23,517 bases of DNA, from positions 1 through 23,517 of the forward strand of contig CAJFCJ010000171.1 of the NCBI GenBank assembly GCA_904063045.1. Direction: 5' to 3'. Origin of the DNA: Dimorphilus gyrociliatus (lineage: Eukaryota > Annelida > Polychaeta > Dinophilidae). The notes beneath the pieces are model-generated. The model ran no database searches. It was not told where the DNA came from and was given only the letters and a program-made list of their open reading frames with translations. Made by a program: the position numbers and the translations under genes. Each line of letters begins with the position of its first letter. Within the stretch, counting starts at the first letter, position 1. Below, piece after piece: positions 16,452 to 23,517 of this stretch.

Positions 16452-19040
16452 ATGAATTGTAAACTGAAAATGAAAGGAAATAAAGAAAAAACAAAGCTAC
16501 AAATCCATCCATGGTTTTATCCTGATATCTTTAAAGAAAAGGAATGCCTTAAATTCAATTTCAATACAGCACAATCTGATATTTACAAACAACTTAAGTT
16601 CATCATTGAAAAGCATATTGAAAAATATATTGGTGTCCCATTCAAAAAAATTTGTAGTTCATCAGAATTCTTATACTTTGTCAATAGATTTAATATTACA
16701 AAAGCTTTTCAAGAATCAATGAAAAATGAATATAAGAAGTTTAAAGATCTAATTGAAAAAATGTATTTGGAAAATCTGGAACATTACCTTGTATTTGAAA
16801 ATTATGCTAATAATCTTGGTATTCTATGCAGACACTTTGATGAAAATGATATCAAAAGATGGATTTCAAAAATCTTTTTGGAAAAATCTGCCAGATTGGA
16901 CAAGGACTTTGTTGATGAAACAAAAGAGAGTTTGATGGAATTTTGTGTAAGATGTAAAAGTAATGATAAAAACAGGAAAAAGAACAAACCTAACCCTGAG
17001 TCATCTAGAAGAGAAAATGGTGTAAGTGACATGGCTGCTATAATAGATATTGGTACAAATGGTGAAAAAATTAAAGAAATCACAATAATGAAAAAGGTTA
17101 CAACTGATAGTATAATTAAAGAAATACAAGAAGATAAGAAAGATACAAGTCATGGCACAATTAAGGAAATGAAAGGAAATAGGAAATATACAAGTGACAA
17201 GGAAATAGAAAAATCATCAGTTGTTGAAAAAGATGAAAGTCATAAGAAATTGAAAGCAACATCTATAATAGAGACACATACAAGTGATAATATTGTAAAA
17301 GAAACACTTGTAACAGAGAAGGATGCAAATTATAAGGAAATAGAAGAAACAACTATTCTACAGAAAAATTATGATACTAATATCAAAGATAAAGGGGATA
17401 GTCTGAAAGAACATCAACAAATTTTTAATGAATTGGAAAGAGAAAATGAACAAAGTATTCTAACAACAATTGATTCTCCAAGTGATAACAAGCCAGAACA
17501 AGTGAAAGATGATGAGTTTATTGCAGAAAAGAGAGACTCTGTTAGTATAACCAATGAAGAAAACAATCAACAAACCAAATCAACTGAATCTAGTATAGAA
17601 AGAAATAATGAACAAATAGTAAATACAGCTGAGGAAACCAAGAATAAAACAGCAACTGAAGAAAAGGATAAAAATGAGGAAGAAAGGTTTACAGATCAAA
17701 TCAGTGTTGAAAATGATCTTACTGAAATGATGGAAACAGCTACAAATGAAAATGATAACAAATTTTGTTCAAGAGACATTTCAAATGAGACAATCATGGG
17801 TGCTTGTGATAAAGAATCTGTTGTTACAAAATTACATTTGTCAAAAAATTTTGAATTAGGATCACCATTAAAAACATCTTCACCAATAGAAACTACTAAC
17901 AATATCTCCATTGATTCTAGTGAACTGGATTTGTTTGATGAAAAAGCCTGGTTGGCATTGGAAGAGATGAGGTCTCAAGATCACTGCAAAGAAGCAAAAA
18001 AAATGGGTATAGATGGAGCCAATGCACTTGTTTTGAGTATGACAGATTGCATCAAAAAATATAAGGGATGGAAAATGATATTGAGGAACAATTATAGAAA
18101 AGATAAAAAGCTGATTGATATTTATAGAGAATGGGGAAAGAATTTCTTGTCAGACAAGGAGGCAAAAAACTTTTCAAAGTTATTGCCACCAAATATACAA
18201 ATGAAAACAGAATTTTTTATGATATCTGACAGTTCATTTAGAGATATTCAAGTCAAAACTATCTCAATATTAGCCTCCAAATATAAAATTGCTAAAAATG
18301 GAATATTAATCAACATTAGCCAATTAAACTATGAAGATATTTTACCCATTTTAATAAACTGGAATATTCAATGTCAATATATATTCATACATACAAATTT
18401 AAATTCTCCTAAAGAAACATATGGATTAGCAAAATTTCTAAAGAACAAGTATGGAACTTGCAAGAATGTGATCATAGCCATTCCATTTGGCACAAAACTA
18501 TTTTCTGCATACAAAGATATTCAAATGGCAACTAAGAACCAAGCCACTGTTCTTGATATGACTGATATGAGAAAATTGGGATTTACAGATAATCCAACTG
18601 GAAATTCGAAATGTAAACACCTGACAAAGAAGGCACAAGAATTTTCAATTGATTTAGTAATGAAAACTTTGCAGAGAATTATCAAAGATCAGAAAGAGGA
18701 AACAATGGACATAGATACATCAACTAACAAGGTAATATTAATGTCTGGATTTAATTTCTATAAACAATTAAATACTCAATATGTTGTTAATTTGAGCAAA
18801 TATCAGATTCCAAATGATGTCAATAGTTTTTTTAATCTTGGTTTAAAGTTTGTACATGAAAGTATAAAACCAGACAAATGGAAGCAATACACATTGTTCA
18901 ATTTAGAGAGATTCTTTAAAAAAGTATCAATCATTAAAAAACAAAATAAATCAACAAATCTGGAAAATCTTAGATGTATTAACTATCAATGGATACCAAA
19001 AGAAGGATTTGAAAGAAATATAACATCTGTTGAAAACTAG
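16452..19040 (+). CDS. Gene B, first frame: helical region, charged repeats, SGNH-like domain and Penelope N-terminal module
   Basis: 862 residues from the ATG at 16452, just after a splice acceptor; upstream in-frame codons lie in the intron. Residues 1-170: helical region (resembling the same part of A and C). Residues 200-320: degenerate repeats of about 20 residues (SD.IIKE..EKD pattern) in a long hydrophilic linker up to 490. Residues 550-745: SGNH/GDSL-like domain, with a lead-in (IYREWGKNFLSDKEAKNF) shared with C, SDSSF at 592-596 in the nucleophile block, and KHLTKKA with H723 at the catalytic-His block; the usual Asp three residues before the His is absent. Residues 775-862: VVNLSKYQIPNDVNSFFNLG then LKF, FNLERFFKK and WIPK, the module that precedes the RT in Penelope-like elements. 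Hence this frame and the next one form one Penelope-like protein. Confidence 0.85.
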   Translation: MNCKLKMKGNKEKTKLQIHPWFYPDIFKEKECLKFNFNTAQSDIYKQLKFIIEKHIEKYIGVPFKKICSSSEFLYFVNRFNITKAFQESMKNEYKKFKDLIEKMYLENLEHYLVFENYANNLGILCRHFDENDIKRWISKIFLEKSARLDKDFVDETKESLMEFCVRCKSNDKNRKKNKPNPESSRRENGVSDMAAIIDIGTNGEKIKEITIMKKVTTDSIIKEIQEDKKDTSHGTIKEMKGNRKYTSDKEIEKSSVVEKDESHKKLKATSIIETHTSDNIVKETLVTEKDANYKEIEETTILQKNYDTNIKDKGDSLKEHQQIFNELERENEQSILTTIDSPSDNKPEQVKDDEFIAEKRDSVSITNEENNQQTKSTESSIERNNEQIVNTAEETKNKTATEEKDKNEEERFTDQISVENDLTEMMETATNENDNKFCSRDISNETIMGACDKESVVTKLHLSKNFELGSPLKTSSPIETTNNISIDSSELDLFDEKAWLALEEMRSQDHCKEAKKMGIDGANALVLSMTDCIKKYKGWKMILRNNYRKDKKLIDIYREWGKNFLSDKEAKNFSKLLPPNIQMKTEFFMISDSSFRDIQVKTISILASKYKIAKNGILINISQLNYEDILPILINWNIQCQYIFIHTNLNSPKETYGLAKFLKNKYGTCKNVIIAIPFGTKLFSAYKDIQMATKNQATVLDMTDMRKLGFTDNPTGNSKCKHLTKKAQEFSIDLVMKTLQRIIKDQKEETMDIDTSTNKVILMSGFNFYKQLNTQYVVNLSKYQIPNDVNSFFNLGLKFVHESIKPDKWKQYTLFNLERFFKKVSIIKKQNKSTNLENLRCINYQWIPKEGFERNITSVEN

Positions 19041-19084
19041 ATGATACTGATGATGATGATGGTGGTGATGGTGACAGTGATGAA
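19034..19084 (+). repeat. GAT-rich microsatellite linker where gene B changes frame
   Basis: The RT frame is open from 19034, seven bases before the end of the first frame, and reads through an Asp/Gly-rich linker (LDDTDDDDGGDGDSDE) into the ATG at 19085. The DNA is a short GAT/GGT microsatellite, prone to slippage. A one-base backward shift between 19034 and 19040 would join the two frames. The stop is followed at once by ATG (TAGATG), but that ATG is in the wrong frame. Confidence 0.75.
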
Positions 19085-21418
19085 ATGTTACAATTTTTCA
19101 AAGGATGCAGAAAGGCAATTCAAAGTAATATTTTTAAAGAGAATTCTAATCAAAAACTTGGAAAATTTGACAAAGATTTCTTTAAATCTCTGAGAAAGTT
19201 TTTATCATTAGACATTGTGATTAAGCCAGCTGACAAGGGATCTTGTGTTGTGATACAAAATACTGAAGATTATATCTACATGTGCAATCAATTACTTTCT
19301 GATAATAAACAATATTGTAAACTATCAACAACTTCTAATATAAATATTTCTGGTAATAAATTTTTAGAAAAGTCAATTTTCTATTATAAAGACCTAATTA
19401 AAACATTTAAAGTTACCTTGGATGAAAAAGAATATAAACATTTGTTGGATTCTCTGTGTACAAAGAAGCATTCTTTTGAGAATAGAATATTTTATGGCTT
19501 ACCTAAAATACATAAGGAACCAGAACAATGGTTGGTTGATGGTAAAATTCCTAAAGGAAGGCCTGTTGTTAGCAATTTAAGGACAGAATCTTATGAAATA
19601 TCAAGATATATCTCACATCACCTCAAACCAATTAGTATACTACATTCTTCATATATTGGTAATTCTAAACAACTGTTGGATGAACTTAATAGAATAACAA
19701 TTCCAGATGATGCTCTTTTGGTGACTCTGGACATAAAAAGTATGTATACAAACATTGATACTTACACTGGATTGAAAGCTGTAAAATATTTTTTTGAAAA
19801 GTATTCCTACAAGCACAGACCTGATGATTTTCTTATTCAACTTCTCAAATTCAACTTGCATAAGAATCATTTTAAATTTTTAGATACAATATACTTACAA
19901 AAGAGTGGTTGTGCTATGGGTCAAAGTTATGCTCCTGCTTATGCAAACTTATGGATGGCTTGGGTGGAAGAAGTGTACCTCTTCAACATTAGACCTAAAC
20001 CTCTATTTTATAAAAGATATTTGGATGATATTTTCCTAATTTGGACAGGTAGCATTGATACATTTCATAGCTATCTTCAAAAAGTCAATAATATATTAAA
20101 AAATTTAAAGTTTGAGGGAACAACTAGTTTTCAATCAATCAACTTTTTAGATTTAATTCTATTTAAAGGAACAAGATTTCTCTCAACAAATCAATTGGAT
20201 CATCTAACTTTCTTCAAAAATTGTGAAACATTTCATCAACTTCATAGAACTTCTTTTCATCCTAAACATATCTTTAAAGGACTTTTAAAATCTCAATTCA
20301 AAAGATTTCTTAATAACAGCTCCTCTCCATTTCTATTCTTTCAAACTTGTCAAACTGTGATGAAACCACTTTCCAGTCAAGGCTACAGTGCTAAAGAAAT
20401 AAGAAAAGCAATACAGTCTGCAATTAAAGACCAAATGAAGAAAGAAAACTATGAAAGAGTGTTGGAAGAAAATAGAAAGACACAGTGGAATATTCCAAAG
20501 GAATTAAGAATATATTTTAACATAAGAAAAAAGATATTCTGCCCTCTAAACATGAATTTCATTTATAGGAAAAACTGTGTAGATTTAATTACAGATAACT
20601 CAAAAGTATTTCTATTACAATGTAAAGAATGTGGACAAATGATGTACTTTTCTATACAACAACATAAAAAAATCAGCATCTTACAAACACTTAAATACCT
20701 TCTATCAAGAAAATATTTGGAATTGAATAATATTGACCTAGTAGAAAACTATATCCAGCATCAACATTTTGCAGAAAATCAATTTAATATAACAATATTT
20801 CCTTATGAACAATTGCAAAGAGATAAATCAACAATTGAAATGAACAGATATATTTATCACTTGAATATGAAAAATGTCATGTATTATCCCTTTGGCTTAG
20901 CCAGATATACCAGTTGTCCAGTATATTCAAAGCTACCATTAATTATGCCTTATAGAAATGATCATGGACCAGTGTTAAAAAAATTAACAAAAACCTATAA
21001 ATTATTAAGTGATAAGAATTCCATATTTAAAAACATTCCTCTGATATTTGCTTTTACAAACAACATAAATAGTTATTTTCAATTAATTCATAAAAACATT
21101 TATTTTAAACAGGAACAAAATATGTCTACTTCCTTATTTCATAAAAGAAATACAACTAGTACAGATTCATCAGAAAAATGTCATTTTTCACTAAATAAAA
21201 CAGGAACATCAACAATTAAACATTTTTATAAAAAGAAGAATGCAGAAGAAACATCTTCACTTAGTGCACCACCTCAACCAGGAAAAAAACCAAAGTTTGA
21301 TACAATTACAAGAAAATTCACTATGAAGAGGAAGATGGAGAAGGAAACAGACGAACATAAACCAGTAGTTGCAGAGAAGATGGTTAGAACTGGAAGAAGA
21401 ATTAAGAAGAAACTTTAA
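19085..21418 (+). CDS. Gene B, second frame: Penelope-like reverse transcriptase without a clear GIY-YIG endonuclease
   Basis: 777 residues from the ATG at 19085; the frame is open from 19034. RT landmarks in order: IKPADKGSCVVI at 46-57 (the DKG block), GLPKIHK at 138-144, GRPVVSN at 158-164, catalytic D216 in LDIKSMYTNI, CAMGQSYAPAYANLWM at 276-291, catalytic RYLDDIF at 311-317, FLD at 354-356, then HPKHIFKGLLKSQFKRF at 392-408, the thumb-side block of Penelope-like elements. After the RT comes CKEC at 513-516, where a zinc-finger linker usually leads to a GIY-YIG nuclease, but no clear GIY-YIG core follows. The tail (730-777) is strongly basic (KRKMEKE, RRIKKKL), which suits nuclear import or nucleic-acid binding. 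Family assignment is firm; endonuclease absence needs a profile search. Confidence 0.92.
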   Translation: MLQFFKGCRKAIQSNIFKENSNQKLGKFDKDFFKSLRKFLSLDIVIKPADKGSCVVIQNTEDYIYMCNQLLSDNKQYCKLSTTSNINISGNKFLEKSIFYYKDLIKTFKVTLDEKEYKHLLDSLCTKKHSFENRIFYGLPKIHKEPEQWLVDGKIPKGRPVVSNLRTESYEISRYISHHLKPISILHSSYIGNSKQLLDELNRITIPDDALLVTLDIKSMYTNIDTYTGLKAVKYFFEKYSYKHRPDDFLIQLLKFNLHKNHFKFLDTIYLQKSGCAMGQSYAPAYANLWMAWVEEVYLFNIRPKPLFYKRYLDDIFLIWTGSIDTFHSYLQKVNNILKNLKFEGTTSFQSINFLDLILFKGTRFLSTNQLDHLTFFKNCETFHQLHRTSFHPKHIFKGLLKSQFKRFLNNSSSPFLFFQTCQTVMKPLSSQGYSAKEIRKAIQSAIKDQMKKENYERVLEENRKTQWNIPKELRIYFNIRKKIFCPLNMNFIYRKNCVDLITDNSKVFLLQCKECGQMMYFSIQQHKKISILQTLKYLLSRKYLELNNIDLVENYIQHQHFAENQFNITIFPYEQLQRDKSTIEMNRYIYHLNMKNVMYYPFGLARYTSCPVYSKLPLIMPYRNDHGPVLKKLTKTYKLLSDKNSIFKNIPLIFAFTNNINSYFQLIHKNIYFKQEQNMSTSLFHKRNTTSTDSSEKCHFSLNKTGTSTIKHFYKKKNAEETSSLSAPPQPGKKPKFDTITRKFTMKRKMEKETDEHKPVVAEKMVRTGRRIKKKL

Positions 21419-21508
21419 ACTTTCAATATTTTTTAATTAGTTGTTTTCCTTTGAATATTTGTTTTGTTTGCTTCATAATAATTTGCTTTTCACTGCATAT
21501 ATCTGTAC

Positions 21509-21511
<3 letters not shown>

Positions 21512-21553
<42 letters not shown>
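21512..21553. repeat. (TA)n microsatellite
   Basis: Twenty-one TA units in the spacer between genes B and C. The spacer (21419-21650) has no TATA-plus-leader arrangement like those of A and B and no obvious AATAAA. Confidence 0.95.
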
Positions 21554-21555
<2 letters not shown>

Positions 21556-21633
21556 TATTCTATGTATTCTTAGATTTGTTCAGTTCATATCTATAATATT
21601 CTTTTTGTGTAGAATATACTAAATTTTACTAAA

Positions 21634-21650
21634 TTATTTTGTTTTTATAG
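21634..21650 (+). other. Probable 3' splice site before gene C
   Basis: A pyrimidine-rich TTTTGTTTTTATAG ends at 21650, ten bases before the ATG of gene C. Genes A and B also start 1 and 9 bases after an acceptor. The donor is not evident nearby. Confidence 0.5.
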
Positions 21651-21660
21651 ATTTTCTATA

Positions 21661-22721
21661 ATGGCAAATAATACTCCACAAAATCAAATTGAAAGAATAG
21701 AAAATGATGCAATTCTTATCAATCAAATAATTGATATTGAACATTTTTTACCACCATCTTTTCAACAATTTTTTAACTTTGGAACATTTTATAATCATCT
21801 TCAAAGATTTAGAAGAGATGACAGAAATCATCCTCCAATTTTTGATGCAAGTAAATTTGAAAAAGATACTGTAGACAAACTGATGAAATTTAAACAATTT
21901 TGTGATGAAAAAATGTGGCTTGTTGAACAACACCAAGTAAATAATATAAATAAACAACAACTTGGAGAAGTGATATTAAGATATTTGAATGGTACTGACC
22001 AGCTTGTAAGATTTAATAATACAATCAAAGTTAATAGAAGAAAAACATTTCAATGTTGGTGAACTACTAGCATCTTTTGCAGATATTGGAGTGAATTTAA
22101 CAGAAGGGGAAATGGAAAATCTTATGAAAATTCAACAACCAGCAGTGAAATTTACTACCAACTGTAATTTGCTTCTCTTAACAGATGCTAGTTTGAGTGA
22201 TTTGGATTTGTTTCAAATAGAAGATGTTAAGAGGAATATCAATTTTCATGGAAATATTTTGATTGTAAATATTTGTGGATTAACATTTGAAAATTGCAAA
22301 GAAATTTTATCAAAATGGAAGATAAAAACTAACATTGTAGCTCTACATATTCCTTTTGACACCATTAATGATATTGATGATAATTTTCCAGCTATTTATC
22401 AAAGTAATGGAAATATTAAGGAATGTATGCTGTTTATATCATACAAAGTTCAGATAATTTTAATAATCAACAATTTCTACCAGAAAGGTTAAAAAAAATG
22501 TTTACAAATATTGTTTATATCAATGGCATTATAAGAGGAGATCCTTTTCATAGAAGACTCCAACAGACAAGATATCTCCTTTAAGAAATATTGTTCAACA
22601 TTTAATTTTTAATGAGATATTAGTAAACACTAAAGATGTGATAGAACAAACAACAAAGAAGAACTGGAAGAAGAAGATTAAACAGACAAGATATTCAGGC
22701 TATAGAGGAACAACACAATGA
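21661..22721 (+). pseudogene. Gene C: shorter relative of gene A and the first part of gene B, broken by three frameshifts
   Basis: ATG at 21661. First piece to about 22040: helical N-terminal region. The frame then moves at an A-run (near 22040) to one that carries a LLASFADIGVNLTEGEMENL block, like the lead-in of gene B, and an SGNH-type first strand LLLLTDASLSDL (TDAS at 22181-22192). A second shift near 22425 leads to YIIQSSDNF, a strand ending in IVYINGI, and GDPFHRR (DPFH at 22540-22551). A third near 22575 leads to a final helix and basic tail that stops at TGA 22719-22721. The Ser nucleophile position is Ala, so the domain would not be a working hydrolase even if the frames were whole. 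No RT follows. Either a decayed gene or a place of sequencing indels. Confidence 0.65.
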
Positions 22722-22950
22722 GTGAAATTAACAGACCTATCAAAACTAAATTTCAATCTCTGTATATTTTATATAAACACTTTGATATTTCTCTAGTTTA
22801 AAATAGTAATATTAGCATAATATAACTATGTATTTATATCAATGCAAAATTGATTAGGTGTGTGACACACTGGAATGCCAGAGGCTGACATATCACTTCT
22901 TATATAATACCAAATGTGTCTAGGCTTGGGATACTAAAACTTTTATGTAA
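22722..22950. other. Spacer after gene C
   Basis: AT-rich, with a near-palindrome GTGTGTGACACAC around 22859-22871 and a TGACATATC box at about 22888-22896 that recurs in the promoter downstream. No gene seen. Confidence 0.45.
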
Positions 22951-22958
22951 TACCAGAT

Positions 22959-23040
22959 ACTTGTCAAGATAAACTGACATATCTTAGGATATGTCAATTA
23001 CATAACACTCCTCTATATAAGCTACAAGGTCTATCAAACA
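22959..23040 (+). promoter_or_regulatory. Promoter of a further gene (D) that lies beyond the window
   Basis: TATATAA at 23014-23020. Upstream are ACTTGTCA (22959-22966), the reverse complement of the TGACAAGT box of genes A and B, and a perfect 9-bp inverted repeat TGACATATC-TTAG-GATATGTCA at 22975-22996, ending 17 bases before the TATA. The layout repeats that of the two promoters to the left. Confidence 0.55.
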
Positions 23041-23169
23041 TCATCACTTCAAGAAAATTCTCAGAACAAGAAGGACTGCTCTCTACAAAAACTCTGTTTA
23101 GTGATTCAACATCTACATACTACAAAAGATCATTTTTCTACATCAAACAACTCTGAAAGAAAAAACAAA
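23041..23169 (+). other. Leader exon of gene D, followed by intron start
   Basis: 129 bases without a single ATG, ending at the donor AACAAA|GTAAGC (GT at 23170), the same hexamer as the first donors of genes A and B. The remaining 23170-23517 is AT-rich intron-like sequence with no ORF; the coding exon would be to the right. Confidence 0.5.
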
Positions 23170-23517
23170 GTAAGCTATATGTTTGTTTGTTCATTTGAGA
23201 AATTAAAGATACTATAATGTTTTACATTTATGTATCTATTTGTTTATATATGTTCAGGTGACTTTAAGATGTTATAGTTGATTTTCATCAATTTCATTTC
23301 TTTCATTAACACTATAAGACCTGTCAGACAACTTGGATTATATATCTTGCTGTTTAACAGTTCAAAAATTGTTCAATGAGGAACAGGAACAAATGAAAAT
23401 TATAAACTCTGGCATCTTTTGTAAACATTATATACACATTGTACCTACATTATATCTAAACATACCAATAGGACAACAAAAAAAACCATTAGGCAAATAA
23501 CTATATATCAGACCAAA

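Noticed and set aside
16753-17911. Small ORFs inside the first frame of gene B on both strands
   Set aside because: Shadows of a long AT-rich coding frame with clear homology on the plus strand.
19041-19180. Readthrough of the TAG at the end of the first frame of gene B
   Set aside because: The same frame continues only through a Met/Val-rich microsatellite translation and then stops; the RT is in another frame.
19085-21418. Retron, group II intron, LINE, DIRS or telomerase RT
   Set aside because: The DKG block, GLPKIHK, RPVVSN, LDIKSMYTNI and the HPKH..LLKSQF thumb block in this order are Penelope-like; no maturase, tyrosine recombinase, APE or telomerase-specific domain is visible.
21748-22028. 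Minus-strand ORFs opposite gene C
   Set aside because: Antisense to the helical region shared with A and B; no independent support.
1-23517. tRNA, rRNA, CRISPR array or bacterial operon
   Set aside because: No cloverleaf, rRNA core or spaced palindromic repeats were seen; splice sites and TATA/AATAAA signals are eukaryotic.

Overview
This is AT-rich eukaryotic DNA, most likely from an invertebrate animal. Spliced 5' leaders, TATA promoters, AATAAA signals, an env-bearing Ty3/gypsy-type LTR retrotransposon and a Penelope-like reverse transcriptase all point that way. I found no host housekeeping gene, no rRNA or tRNA gene and no CRISPR array. The species cannot be named from the sequence alone. 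The window looks like mobile DNA from end to end.

Left part, 1 to about 7950, minus strand: an LTR retrotransposon that runs off the left edge. From right to left it has an LTR, a primer binding site, a single-frame gag-protease-RT-RNase H ORF, then RNase H end, integrase, a SECOND aspartic-protease-like domain, an acidic repeat tail and an envelope-like glycoprotein. A frameshift in RNase H, a frameshift in env and an in-frame TGA in env show that this copy is not intact.

Middle, about 7950 to 9840: non-coding, with a diverged 150-bp repeat pair and no convincing gene.

Right part, about 9850 to the right edge, plus strand: a head-to-tail series of related transcription units. Gene A (11885-13390), gene B (16452-21418, in two frames) and broken gene C (21661-22721) each code for a helical N-terminal region and a degenerate SGNH/GDSL-hydrolase-like domain; A and B also have a long charged linker. 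A and B have matching TATA promoters and ATG-free, spliced leaders. Another promoter with an ATG-free leader exon (22959-23169) starts a further unit beyond the right edge. In gene B the SGNH-like domain is followed by the Penelope N-terminal module and, after a one-base frame change at an acidic GAT-repeat linker, by a full Penelope-like reverse transcriptase. No clear GIY-YIG endonuclease follows it.

The best candidate for an undescribed system is therefore this multi-gene Penelope-like element. An endonuclease-lacking RT is built into the same polyprotein as an SGNH-like module, and satellite genes carry relatives of that module. It recalls the giant telomeric Terminons (Athena elements) of bdelloid rotifers, but its membership and boundaries are inferred. 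The LTR element is unusual in its own right for its second protease-like domain and its tandem SUMO-interaction-like motifs.
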